Shown: in pieces, positions 54,955 to 64,000 of the stretch | Numbering within the stretch: position 1 is the first letter of the stretch | Layout: every line of letters starts with the position of its first letter | Assembly: GCA_000716465.1 (NCBI GenBank) | Contig: JNWL01000017.1 | Coordinates: 1-64,000 of the forward strand | Direction of reading: 5' to 3' | DNA: 64,000 bases | Origin: Streptomyces bikiniensis | GTDB taxonomy: Bacteria > Actinomycetota > Actinomycetes > Streptomycetales > Streptomycetaceae | Notes under the pieces: model-generated | What the model was told of the DNA's origin: nothing | Seen by the model: only the letters and a program-made list of their open reading frames with translations | The model's database searches: none | Program-made: the position numbers and the translations under genes

Positions 54955-55899
54955 ATGATCGAAGAGCTGCTGATGGCGGTGGCCGGCGCGGGCGCCGCGG
55001 CGGCCGTGTACGCGGGCGCGGCGGCGCGGGTGGTCAAGCAGTACGAGCGCGGGGTCGTCTTCCGCTTCGGCCGGCTGCGCGGTCGGGTGCGCTCTCCCGG
55101 GTTCACGATGATCGTCCCGGTGGTCGACCGGCTGCACAAGGTGAACATGCAGATCGTCACGATGCCGGTGCCCGCGCAGGAGGGCATCACCCGGGACAAC
55201 GTGACGGTCCGGGTGGACGCGGTCGTGTACTTCAAGGTGGTCGACCCGGCGGACGCGCTCGTACGGGTGGAGGACTACCGGTTCGCGGTCTCGCAGATGG
55301 CGCAGACCTCGCTGCGGTCGATCATCGGCAAGAGCGACCTGGACGACCTGCTGTCCAACCGGGAGAAGCTCAACCAGGGTCTTGAGCTGATGCTCGACAG
55401 TCCGGCGATGGGGTGGGGCGTGGCCATCGACCGGGTCGAGATCAAGGACGTGTCGCTGCCGGAGACCATGAAGCGGTCGATGGCCCGGCAGGCGGAGGCG
55501 GACCGGGAGCGGCGGGCGCGGGTGATCAACGCGGACGCGGAGCTCCAGGCGTCGAAGAAGCTGTCCGAGGCGGCGGCGATGATGTCCGACCAGCCGGCGG
55601 CGCTCCAGCTGCGGCTGCTGCAGACGGTGGTGGCGGTGGCCGCCGAGAAGAACTCCACGCTGGTGCTGCCGTTCCCGGTGGAACTGCTCCGCTTCCTGGA
55701 GCGCGCGACCCCGGAGGCCAAGCCGGACGTGGCGCCGCACGCGCCGCACCGGGCCCCGGAGCGGGAGATACCGCCCCTGCTCGACGACATCGGCGTCGAC
55801 CCGCACCGGAGGAGCCGGACGGCGGCGGCGGAGGACGCCATCGAGGACCTGACGGGCACGTCGGTGGAGCCCGCGCCCGCGCCGCCCCGGGAGGACTGA
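54955..55899 (+). CDS. SPFH/stomatin-like membrane protein
   Basis: A 314-residue protein with a short N-terminal membrane segment (about residues 5-25) and a full SPFH/band-7 domain (QYERGVVFRFGRLRGRVRSPGFTMIVPVVD, described in pieces; RVDAVVYFKVVDP; LRSIIGKSDLDDLLSNRE). A coiled helical region (MKRSMARQAEADRERRARVINADAE) and an acidic tail follow. Such proteins organise membrane microdomains and often regulate proteases; no NfeD or FtsH partner is adjacent. ATG 54955 is chosen over GTG 54952 for spacing from AGGGGG. Confidence 0.9.
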   Translation: MIEELLMAVAGAGAAAAVYAGAAARVVKQYERGVVFRFGRLRGRVRSPGFTMIVPVVDRLHKVNMQIVTMPVPAQEGITRDNVTVRVDAVVYFKVVDPADALVRVEDYRFAVSQMAQTSLRSIIGKSDLDDLLSNREKLNQGLELMLDSPAMGWGVAIDRVEIKDVSLPETMKRSMARQAEADRERRARVINADAELQASKKLSEAAAMMSDQPAALQLRLLQTVVAVAAEKNSTLVLPFPVELLRFLERATPEAKPDVAPHAPHRAPEREIPPLLDDIGVDPHRRSRTAAAEDAIEDLTGTSVEPAPAPPRED

Positions 55900-55907
55900 C
55901 GCGGCGG

Positions 55908-55941
55908 CGGCCCCGCCCCCTGCTCACAGGGGGCGGGGCCG
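55908..55941. terminator. Bidirectional terminator between SPFH and proS
   Basis: cggccccgccccctg (55908-55922) and cagggggcggggccg (55927-55941) pair perfectly over 15 bases around ctca, between two convergent genes. Confidence 0.9.
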
Positions 55942-55954
55942 TCGTACGGCGTGA

Positions 55955-57655
55955 TCAGGCGGTCAGGCGGGCGATCGCCTCGTCCACCGTCAGCTCCTCG
56001 CGCTCGCCCGTGCGGCGGTCCTTCAGCTCCACGACGCCCTCGCCGGAGCGGCGGCCCGCGACGAGGATCTTCGGGACGCCGATGAGCTCCGCGTCGGTGA
56101 ACTTGACGCCCGGGGAGACGCCCGCGCGGTCGTCGACCAGGACGCGCAGGCCCGCGGCGGACAGCTTGTCGGAGACCTCCAGGGCCAGCTCGATCTGGAG
56201 GGCCTTGCCGGCGGCGACCACGTGGACGTCGGCCGGGGCGACCTCGGCCGGCCAGCACAGGCCCTTCTCGTCGGCGGTCTGCTCGGCGAGCGCGGCCACG
56301 GCGCGCGAGACGCCGATGCCGTACGAGCCCATGGTCACGCGGACCGGCTTGCCGTTCTGGCCGAGGACGTCGAGCTTGAGGGCGTCGGCGTACTTGCGGC
56401 CGAGCTGGAAGATGTGGCCGATCTCGATGGCGCGGTCCAGCTTGAGGCCGGTGCCGCACTTCGGGCAGGGGTCGCCCTCCTCGACGACGACCACGTCGAC
56501 GTACTCGGTGACCTCGAAGTCGCGCCCGGCCACCACGTTCTTCGCGTGGGTGTGCTCCTTGTTGGCGCCCGTGATCCAGGCCGTGCCCGGGGCCACGCGC
56601 GGGTCCGCGATGTAGGTGACCTTGTCGAGGCCCTGCGGGCCGACGTAGCCGCGCACCAGGTCGGGGCGGCCCGCGAAGTCGGTCTCGGTGACCATCTCGA
56701 CGGCGGCCGGCGCGAAGTGCGCCTCGACCTTGCCGAGGTCCACCTCGCGGTCGCCGGGGACGCCCACGGCGACGATCTCGCCGTCGACCTTCACCAGGAG
56801 GTTCTTGAGGGTGGCGGAGGCCGGGACGCCGAGCGAGGCCGCGAGGGTCTCGATGGTCGGGGTGTCCGGGGTGGGGATCTCCTCGGCGGCGGGCACGGCG
56901 GAGCCGTCCACGGCCGTCAGGGCGAAGGAGACCGCCTCGGTGTTGGCGGCGAAGTCGCAGTTCGGGCAGTCGGCGAAGGTGTCCTCGCCGGCCTCGGCCG
57001 GGGCGAGGAACTCCTCGGACTTCGAGCCGCCCATGGCGCCCGCCGTGGCGGCGCAGATGCGGTAGTCGAGGCCGAGGCGCTCGAACACGCGCCGGTAGGC
57101 CTGGCGGTGCAGGGCGTACGCCTCGGCGAGGCCCTCGTCCTCGGTGTCGAAGGAGTACGAGTCCTTCATCAGGAACTCGCGGCCGCGCAGGATGCCGGCG
57201 CGGGGGCGGGCCTCGTCGCGGAACTTGTTCTGGATCTGGTAGAGGATGACCGGCAGGTCCTTGTAGGAGGACGCCTGGTCCTTCACCAGGAGGGTGAAGA
57301 TCTCCTCGTGGGTCGGGCCGAGGAGGTAGTCGCCGCCCTTGCGGTCCTGGAGGCGGAACAGCTCGGCGCCGTACTCGTCCCAGCGGCCGGTCGCGTCGTA
57401 GGGCTCGCGGGGCAGCAGGGCCGGCAGGGAGACCTCCTGGGCGCCGATGGCGTCCATCTCCTCGCGGACGATCCGCTCCACGTTGGAGAGGACCTTCCTG
57501 CCGAGGGGCAGCCAGCTCCAGATGCCGGCGGCCGTGCGGCGCACGTACCCCGCGCGGACGAGGAGCTTGTGGCTGAGGACCTCGGCGTCCGCCGGGTCGT
57601 CGCGCAGCGTCTTCGCCATCAACTTCGACATGCGCTGGACCGGTGCGTTGGCCAT
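55955..57655 (-). CDS. proS: Prolyl-tRNA synthetase
   Basis: Class II aminoacyl-tRNA synthetase, 566 residues, bacterial type. Motif 1/2 segments are [18 protein letters not shown] and [26 protein letters not shown] YbaK-like editing insertion lies about residues 225-385 ([21 protein letters not shown]), and motif 3 is [10 protein letters not shown]. The C-terminal anticodon domain is complete. It follows a GNAT gene by 71 bases on the same strand. Confidence 0.96.
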   Translation of the reverse strand: MANAPVQRMSKLMAKTLRDDPADAEVLSHKLLVRAGYVRRTAAGIWSWLPLGRKVLSNVERIVREEMDAIGAQEVSLPALLPREPYDATGRWDEYGAELFRLQDRKGGDYLLGPTHEEIFTLLVKDQASSYKDLPVILYQIQNKFRDEARPRAGILRGREFLMKDSYSFDTEDEGLAEAYALHRQAYRRVFERLGLDYRICAATAGAMGGSKSEEFLAPAEAGEDTFADCPNCDFAANTEAVSFALTAVDGSAVPAAEEIPTPDTPTIETLAASLGVPASATLKNLLVKVDGEIVAVGVPGDREVDLGKVEAHFAPAAVEMVTETDFAGRPDLVRGYVGPQGLDKVTYIADPRVAPGTAWITGANKEHTHAKNVVAGRDFEVTEYVDVVVVEEGDPCPKCGTGLKLDRAIEIGHIFQLGRKYADALKLDVLGQNGKPVRVTMGSYGIGVSRAVAALAEQTADEKGLCWPAEVAPADVHVVAAGKALQIELALEVSDKLSAAGLRVLVDDRAGVSPGVKFTDAELIGVPKILVAGRRSGEGVVELKDRRTGEREELTVDEAIARLTA

Positions 57656-57726
57656 GGTTCTCGTACTCCTGCCGGGGCTGTAAGTGATGGGCCCGAGGTT
57701 AGCCGGGCGGCCCCGGGGACGAGAAA

Positions 57727-58272
57727 TCAGTTACCCCGCGGCAGCGGCAGCGGGGCGCCCATCACGGCGTACGGGCGGGGGGCGCTGGGGAAGTGCACCC
57801 GGCGGGCGAGGTCCCGGTAGCCGAGGGAGCGGTAGAGGCAGCGGGCGGGGCTCTCGGTGTCGATCGCGGAGAGGATCGAGCGCGGCTCGTCGGCCGTGTC
57901 GGTGATGGTGGTGATCAGCGCGCGGCCCGCGCCCCGGCCCTGGAAGTCGGGGTGGACGTGGAGTTCGGTGATGGTGAAGGAGTCGTCGAGCCAGTCGGCG
58001 GTGCCGGTGGCGCGCAGGTGCGCCTCGACGACGGTGGACCACCAGTGGGTGCGGTCGTTGGGCATCCCGTACACGAAGCCGACGAGCCGTCCGCCGGGGG
58101 TGGTGGCGCCGTAGGCGCGGGCGCCGGGGCTGAGCAGGTGGCGCAGCACGATGTGGCGGCGCACGGCGACCTCTTCGGCGTCCAGGCCGAAGGCGACCGC
58201 CTGCACGGCGAGGGCCTCGTCCACCCGGGCGGCCAGGTCGACCGGTCCGATCACGATCTCCGCGTCATCCAT
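57727..58272 (-). CDS. GNAT family N-acetyltransferase
   Basis: A 181-residue acetyltransferase with the acetyl-CoA motif A as [17 protein letters not shown] and strand [10 protein letters not shown] before it, and the later segment [19 protein letters not shown] 58272 is chosen, seven bases after AGGGTG; the frame continues to a GTG at 58281. It lies between proS and another GNAT gene, all on the minus strand. Substrate unknown. Confidence 0.88.
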   Translation of the reverse strand: MDDAEIVIGPVDLAARVDEALAVQAVAFGLDAEEVAVRRHIVLRHLLSPGARAYGATTPGGRLVGFVYGMPNDRTHWWSTVVEAHLRATGTADWLDDSFTITELHVHPDFQGRGAGRALITTITDTADEPRSILSAIDTESPARCLYRSLGYRDLARRVHFPSAPRPYAVMGAPLPLPRGN

Positions 58273-58300
58273 GCGGCGCACCCTACAAGCGGCCCGCCCC

Positions 58301-59146
58301 TCAGAACAGCACGCTCATGAAGGCCCCGGTCTCCCGGAAGCCGACACGGCGGTACGCGGCCCTGGCGGGGGTGTTGTAGTCGTTGACGTACAGGCTGACC
58401 ACGGGGGCGACGTCGGCCAGGGCGTACCGCAGGACGGCGGCCATGCCGGTCTCGGAGAGGCCCTTGCCGCGGTGCTCGGGGGCGACCCAGACGCCCTGGA
58501 TCTGACAGGCCTGGCGGGTGGCGGCGCCGATCTCGGCCTTGAAGACGACCCTGCCGTCCTCGATGCGGGCGAAGGAGCGGCCCGAGCCGACGAGTTCGGC
58601 GACCCGGGCCTGGTAGAGCAGGCCGCCGTCGTTGGCGAGCGGGGAGACGCCGACCTCCTCGGTGAACATGGCCACGCAGGCGGGCATGATCACCTCCATC
58701 TCGTCCTTGCGGACGCGGCGCACCAGCGGGTCGGGCTCGACGGTGGCGGAGGGCTCCTCGGCGATCATCAGGGGCTGGTTGGCCCGGACGTCCCTGGCGG
58801 GGCCCCAACTGGGCTCCAGGAGCCGCCACAGCTCGGTGGTGGGCCCGGCGGGGCCGACGATGGAGGAGCAGCGGCGGCCGGTCCTGCGGGCCCGGTCGGC
58901 GAAGGCGCGGACGGCCTGGGGGGTGGCGCAGATCGGGACCAGGTTGGCGCCGGAGTAGCAGAGCGAGCGCAGCCTTCCCCCGCTGTACCAGCCCCACATC
59001 TCGCCGCCGAGGCGCCAGGGGTCGAGCCCGGCGAGCTGGACGCGGGCGGTCACGAACGCGTTCTCGACCGGGGCGCTCTCCAGGACGGCGAGGGCGGCGC
59101 CGAGGTCGGTGGGTTCGAGGACCCGAGTGGTGGTCTCTGTCAACAC
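58301..59146 (-). CDS. DUF4081-GNAT N-acetyltransferase
   Basis: A 281-residue two-domain protein: an N-terminal DUF4081-like domain (residues 1-130, LGAALAVLESAPVENAFVTARV) and a C-terminal GNAT domain with IQGVWVAPEHRGKGLSETGM and SLYVNDYNTPARAAYRRVGF. The start is GTG. It lies 28 bases upstream of the other GNAT gene, suggesting joint expression. The arrangement next to proS/ispG is as I recall for Streptomyces; function unknown. Confidence 0.9.
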   Translation of the reverse strand: MLTETTTRVLEPTDLGAALAVLESAPVENAFVTARVQLAGLDPWRLGGEMWGWYSGGRLRSLCYSGANLVPICATPQAVRAFADRARRTGRRCSSIVGPAGPTTELWRLLEPSWGPARDVRANQPLMIAEEPSATVEPDPLVRRVRKDEMEVIMPACVAMFTEEVGVSPLANDGGLLYQARVAELVGSGRSFARIEDGRVVFKAEIGAATRQACQIQGVWVAPEHRGKGLSETGMAAVLRYALADVAPVVSLYVNDYNTPARAAYRRVGFRETGAFMSVLF

Positions 59147-59222
59147 GAGGGGGCCTCACCGTGCGGTTCCGCTGATTCCACGCACTTTACCCGGAGGGCC
59201 CCGGGGCACGCCTCCGGCAGCG

Positions 59223-59256
59223 GGAAGCCCCGCCTCCCGGAGCGGGGGCGGGGCTT
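59223..59256 (-). terminator. Hairpin terminator after ispG
   Basis: gaagccccgcc (59223-59233) and ggcggggcttc (59246-59256) form a perfect 11-bp stem 20 bases past the ispG stop. Confidence 0.8.
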
Positions 59257-59275
59257 CGCGCGGGAGTCGCGCGCG

Positions 59276-60433
<1,158 letters not shown>

Positions 60434-60501
60434 CTGTTGTGCAACCTCAAGGTTGTGCGTCGGCGGGCTCAGGTCTCCGAGGTTACCGCCCCGGCGGCGG
60501 A

Positions 60502-60527
60502 GGGCCGGACACCACCGGGTCCGGCCC
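60502..60527 (-). terminator. Hairpin terminator after rseP
   Basis: gggccggac (60502-60510) and gtccggccc (60519-60527) form a 9-bp stem with an 8-base loop just past the rseP stop, upstream of ispG. Confidence 0.7.
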
Positions 60528-60536
60528 CCCTCGGGT

Positions 60537-61844
60537 TCACGTCAGCTTCACCGGGTTGACGATGTCGGCGGCGAGGACGAGCAGGGTGAAGCAGACGAAG
60601 ACGCCGGCCACCACGTACGCGGCGGGCATCAGCTTGGCCACGTCGAACGGGCCGGGGTCGGGGCGCTTGAAGATCCGGGCCGTGTGGCGGCGGACGGACT
60701 CCCACAGGGCGCCCGCGATGTGGCCGCCGTCGAGCGGCAGCAGCGGGAGCATGTTGAACAGGAACAGCGAGACGTTGAACATGACCAGCAGGTTCATGAA
60801 CATCACGAGGATGCGCTCCGGCGGCGCGTCCACGGTCATCAGCTCGCCGGTGAGGCGGGCGGCGCCGACGACGCCGACGGGCGAGTCGTCCGCCCGCTCG
60901 CCGTCGCCGAAGGTGGCGTCCCACAGGCCGGGGATCTTGCCCGGGAGGGCGACGACCGAGTGGACGCCGTTCTCCAGGAGGTCGGTCATCCGGTCGGTGG
61001 TCTCGCCGAAGGTGAGCGGCGCGACCTCGGTCTTGGAGGCGAAGCCCAGGTAGCCGGCGTCGATGTAGGTCAGGGGCTGGACGACCTTGCCGTCCTCGTC
61101 CTTCTTCGGGACCTTGTTGGTGACGAGGGTGGGGTGCAGGTCGATCCGCTGCCCGGCCCGCTCGACGGTGACCGTGGCGGGGCCGAGGGTGTCGCGGATG
61201 CGGTCGGAGAGGGTGTCCCAGTCGCCCACGGGCGTGCCGTTGAAGGCGACGATCCGGTCGCCCTCCTTCAGGCCGGCCGCGAAGGCCGGGGAGACGGGGT
61301 CGCCCGGCGCGCACGTGTCGCGCTTCTCGCTCTGCTCGATGACGCACTTCTGGACGCCGGCGACCCCGGTCGTCTGGCCCTCCATGCCGAGCGTCATCAT
61401 CGAGCCGAAGAAGAGCGCCGCCGCCAGGACCAGGTTCATGAACGGTCCGGCGAACATCACGATGACGCGCTTCCACGGCCTGCGCGTGTAGAAGAGCCGG
61501 GTCTCGTCGCCGGGCCGCAGCTCCTCGTACGAGGCCTCGCGGGCGTCCTCGATCATGGAGCGCCACGGCGAGGTGGAGCGGGCCTCGATCCGCCCGTCGT
61601 CGCCGGGCGGGAACATGCCGATCATGCGGATGTAGCCGCCTGCCGGGATGGCCTTGATGCCGTACTCGGTCTCGCCGCGCTTCTTCGACCAGATCGTGGG
61701 GCCGAAGCCGACCATGTACTGCGGGACGCGGATGCCGAAGAGCTTGGCCGTGGAGAGGTGGCCGAGTTCGTGCCAGGCGATGGAGACGAGCAGTCCGAAC
61801 GCGAACAGCACGATGCCCAGGACGTACAGGAGCGTTTCGTTCAT
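60537..61844 (-). CDS. rseP: Site-2 intramembrane metalloprotease RseP (M50)
   Basis: Membrane zinc protease of 435 residues that cleaves transmembrane substrates. The zinc motif is WHELGH in the first helix, a PDZ domain lies in the middle ([20 protein letters not shown]), and the third ligand region is [17 protein letters not shown]; four membrane segments are visible. The ATG overlaps the dxr stop (ATGA), so it is coupled to dxr. Likely targets are anti-sigma factors, by analogy. Confidence 0.95.
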   Translation of the reverse strand: MNETLLYVLGIVLFAFGLLVSIAWHELGHLSTAKLFGIRVPQYMVGFGPTIWSKKRGETEYGIKAIPAGGYIRMIGMFPPGDDGRIEARSTSPWRSMIEDAREASYEELRPGDETRLFYTRRPWKRVIVMFAGPFMNLVLAAALFFGSMMTLGMEGQTTGVAGVQKCVIEQSEKRDTCAPGDPVSPAFAAGLKEGDRIVAFNGTPVGDWDTLSDRIRDTLGPATVTVERAGQRIDLHPTLVTNKVPKKDEDGKVVQPLTYIDAGYLGFASKTEVAPLTFGETTDRMTDLLENGVHSVVALPGKIPGLWDATFGDGERADDSPVGVVGAARLTGELMTVDAPPERILVMFMNLLVMFNVSLFLFNMLPLLPLDGGHIAGALWESVRRHTARIFKRPDPGPFDVAKLMPAAYVVAGVFVCFTLLVLAADIVNPVKLT

Positions 61845-63091
61845 GCGCGGGCCTCCGCTGTTGCCTTCGCTGCGAGCTCTCGGGCCCGGGCCCGTGCCCA
61901 GGTCTCCGCTTCGAGGACGTCCGGCACGGTGAGGGAGGTTCCCGCGGCGGGAACGCCGTGCTCCGCCACGACCGCCGTGACCGTGTCCATGATGCCGTTG
62001 AACGGCAGCCGCCCGGCCAGGAACGCCTCGACGCACTCCTCGTTGGCGGCGTTGAAGACGGCGGGGGCGGTGCCGCCCAGCTCGCCGACGTGCCGGGCCA
62101 GGCCGACGGACGGGAAGGCCTCGGTGTCGAGCGGGAAGAACTCCCAGGTGGAGGCCTTGCTCCAGTCGAAGGCGGGGGCCGCGTCCGGGACCCGCTCGGG
62201 CCAGCCGAGGCCGATGGCGATCGGGCCGCCCATGTCGGGCGGGGTGGCCTGGGCGAGCGTGGAGCCGTCGGTGAACTCCACCATCGAGTGGACGTACGAC
62301 TGGGGGTGGACGACGACCTCGATGCGGTCGAAGGGGACGTCGTAGAGCAGGTGGGCCTCGATGACCTCCAGGCCCTTGTTGACCAGGGTCGCGCTGTTCA
62401 CCGTGATCACCGGGCCCATGGCCCAGGTGGGGTGGGCGAGCGCGTCCTCGCGGGTGACGTGGGCCAGCTGCTCCCTCGTGCGGCCGCGGAAGGGGCCGCC
62501 GGAGGCGGTGACGACCAGCTTGCGGACGTCGGCGCGGGTGCCGGCGGCGAGCGCCTGGAAGAGGGCCGCGTGCTCGGAGTCGACCGGGATGATCTGGCCG
62601 GGCTTGGCGAGCGCCTTCACCAGGGGGCCGCCGACGATCAGCGACTCCTTGTTGGCGAGGGCGAGGGTGCGGCCGGCTTCGAGGGCGGCGAGGGTGGGCG
62701 CGAGGCCGATGGAGCCGGTGATGCCGTTGAGGACGGTGTGGCACGGCGATGCGGCGAGCTGCGTGGCGGCGTCCGGCCCCGCCAGGAGCTCGGGCAGGGG
62801 CTCGGAGCCGTACAGCGCCTCCAGGGCCTCGCGCAGCTCGGGCAGCGCCTCCTCGCGGGCGACCGCGACCGCGGCGACCCCCAGCCGGTGCGCCTGCTCG
62901 GCGAGCAGTCCGATCCGGCCGCCGGAGGCGGCCAGGGCGGTGACCCGGAAGCGGTCGGGGTTGCGCAGCACCAGATCGATGGCCTGGGTGCCGATGGACC
63001 CGGTCGAGCCGAGGACGACGACGTCCCGGCGTCCTTCGGAGACGTCGAAGGCGACGTGCGGGTCGGCGAGGGGTGAGGGGCGGTCGGTCAT
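61841..63091 (-). CDS. dxr: 1-deoxy-D-xylulose 5-phosphate reductoisomerase
   Basis: First committed MEP-pathway enzyme, 416 residues. NADPH motif [11 protein letters not shown] is at residues 29-39; metal/substrate motifs [21 protein letters not shown] and HPTWAMGP follow. ATG 63091 ([12 protein letters not shown]) is preferred to 63100 by similarity to recalled Streptomyces Dxr, though the GGGG before 63100 is better spaced. It is coupled to rseP and lies 34 bases after aroA. Confidence 0.95.
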   Translation of the reverse strand: MTDRPSPLADPHVAFDVSEGRRDVVVLGSTGSIGTQAIDLVLRNPDRFRVTALAASGGRIGLLAEQAHRLGVAAVAVAREEALPELREALEALYGSEPLPELLAGPDAATQLAASPCHTVLNGITGSIGLAPTLAALEAGRTLALANKESLIVGGPLVKALAKPGQIIPVDSEHAALFQALAAGTRADVRKLVVTASGGPFRGRTREQLAHVTREDALAHPTWAMGPVITVNSATLVNKGLEVIEAHLLYDVPFDRIEVVVHPQSYVHSMVEFTDGSTLAQATPPDMGGPIAIGLGWPERVPDAAPAFDWSKASTWEFFPLDTEAFPSVGLARHVGELGGTAPAVFNAANEECVEAFLAGRLPFNGIMDTVTAVVAEHGVPAAGTSLTVPDVLEAETWARARARELAAKATAEARA

Positions 63092-63125
63092 GCCCCCCAT
63101 TCTTGCCCCAAACGCGGCGCGGTCT

Positions 63126-64000
63126 TCACGGGGTGCGGGCGAACGTGTCGAAGACCCGGTGGAAGTCGGGGAACGTCTTCTTCACGCAGCCGGGGTCGTC
63201 GAAGGTGACGCCGGGGGTGCGCAGGGCGGTGACCGCGAAGGACATGACGATCCGGTGGTCCCCGTGGGTGGCGATCCCGACGGGTCCGGCGGGCGTGCCG
63301 GGGTGGATCTCGATCCAGTCGGGGCCGGTGCGGACGGTGATCCCGAGGCGGCGCAGGTTCTCGGCGCAGGCGTCGAGCCGGTCGCACTCCTTGACCCGGG
63401 TGTTGGCGACGTCCTCGATGCGGACCGGCCCTTCGGCGAACGGCGCGATGGCGGCGAGGGTCGGCATGGTGTCGGAGATGTCGCGCATGTTGACGGTGAG
63501 TCCGCGCAGGGTGCCGGTGGAGCGGACGGTGGTGGCGTCCGCGCCGATCTCGACGTCGGCGCCCATCCGGCGCAGGACGTCGACGAAGGCGAGGTCGCCC
63601 TGGAGGGCGCCGGTGCCGAGGCCGGGGACGGTGACCGGGCGGCCGGGTTCGAGGGCGGCGGCCGCGAAGAAGTAGCTGGCGGTGGAGGCGTCGGGCTCGA
63701 TGCCGTACGTCCTGGCGCGGTAGCCGGTGGGGGCGACGCGGTAGGTGCGTCCCTCCCGCCGGACCTCGGCGCCGAAGCTCCGCATCATGGCGAGGGTGAT
63801 CTCGACGTACGGCTCCGAGACCAGGTCGGTGACGGTGATGTCGAGGCCCTCGGCGGTGAGCGGGCCGAGCAGGAGCAGGGCGGTGAGGTACTGGGAGGAC
63901 TGCCCGGCGTCCAGGGTGAGCGCGCCGCCCTTGACGCCGCGGGCGTGGACGGAGAGCGGGTGGTGGCCCTCCTGACCGCCGTGCCGGAGGTCGACGCCGA
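63126..64000 (-). CDS. aroA: 3-phosphoshikimate 1-carboxyvinyltransferase (EPSP synthase), 5' part beyond the window
   Basis: The visible 291 residues are the C-terminal two-thirds of an EPSP synthase: [84 protein letters not shown] and KKTFPDF. The frame stays open to the window edge, so the start is outside; the ATG at 63788 is internal. It makes the chorismate precursor in the shikimate pathway. Streptomyces can carry more than one aroA-like gene, so this may be a paralog. Confidence 0.92.
   Translation of the reverse strand, partial: GVDLRHGGQEGHHPLSVHARGVKGGALTLDAGQSSQYLTALLLLGPLTAEGLDITVTDLVSEPYVEITLAMMRSFGAEVRREGRTYRVAPTGYRARTYGIEPDASTASYFFAAAALEPGRPVTVPGLGTGALQGDLAFVDVLRRMGADVEIGADATTVRSTGTLRGLTVNMRDISDTMPTLAAIAPFAEGPVRIEDVANTRVKECDRLDACAENLRRLGITVRTGPDWIEIHPGTPAGPVGIATHGDHRIVMSFAVTALRTPGVTFDDPGCVKKTFPDFHRVFDTFARTP

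Noticed and set aside
63126..63788. Complete 220-residue gene at the right edge
   Set aside because: The frame stays open upstream to 64,000 with EPSP synthase sequence ([11 protein letters not shown]), so ATG 63788 is internal and the gene is only cut by the window.

Overview
The window is a high-GC actinomycete chromosome segment, almost certainly Streptomyces. Codon third positions are nearly all G or C, GTG starts are common and one TTG start is seen (RNase J), and the gene order (rnj-dapA-thyX ... dapB-M16 protease-pnp-rpsO, a type VII secretion locus with a BldB-like protein, then ribF-truB-rbfA-infB-ylxR-nusA-rimP, proS, ispG-rseP-dxr) matches what I recall of the Streptomyces core. 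Ortholog correspondences to S. coelicolor are from memory, not from a search.

Left core (1-10.7 kb): RNase J, DapA, ThyX, three small hypothetical proteins, DapB, an M16 peptidase, PNPase and ribosomal protein S15. This block combines RNA processing (RNase J, PNPase, the hairpin-rich rpsO-pnp spacer) with lysine/diaminopimelate synthesis (dapA, dapB) and thymidylate synthesis.

Type VII (ESX) secretion locus (10.7-34.6 kb): eccD (-) and eccC (+) diverge. Then come a small helical protein, a 749-residue secreted-type protein with an N-terminal WXG-like domain, and two paralogous lipoproteins. On the minus strand follow an EsxA/EsxB WXG100 pair, a first mycosin, a 616-residue repeat-rich candidate substrate carrying a C-terminal YxxxD motif, a 152-residue partner-like protein, a second mycosin and eccB. 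The plus strand closes the locus with eccE, a coupled hypothetical gene, a DUF397/BldB-like protein and an EspI/MinD-like ATPase with Pro-rich arms. No EccA is present. A perfect 17-bp hairpin at 34,642-34,679 ends the locus.

Middle (34.8-45.5 kb): a complete Dpp/Opp-type peptide ABC operon (binding protein, two permeases, two ATPases, translationally coupled), RibF, and a 1279-residue protein joining a trypsin-like domain to a STAND-type NTPase, both of which look catalytically degenerate.

Right core (45.7-64 kb): the translation/transcription cluster truB-rbfA-ylxP-infB-ylxR-nusA-rimP; a Tat-type lipoprotein plus DUF4439 ferritin-like pair; an aminoglycoside-phosphotransferase-like protein that has lost its catalytic residues; a stomatin/SPFH protein; proS; two GNAT acetyltransferases; ispG-rseP-dxr (MEP isoprenoid pathway plus site-2 protease); and an aroA (EPSP synthase) gene cut by the right edge.

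Most promising for follow-up: the 16.7-20.7 kb module, organised like an LXG/WXG effector with partner and lipoproteins and showing an abrupt composition change inside the large gene; the pseudo-protease/STAND protein; the pseudokinase; chained mini-ORFs in the infB leader; and a 27-bp tandem repeat that hides an open PPPGEAxAE reading frame.
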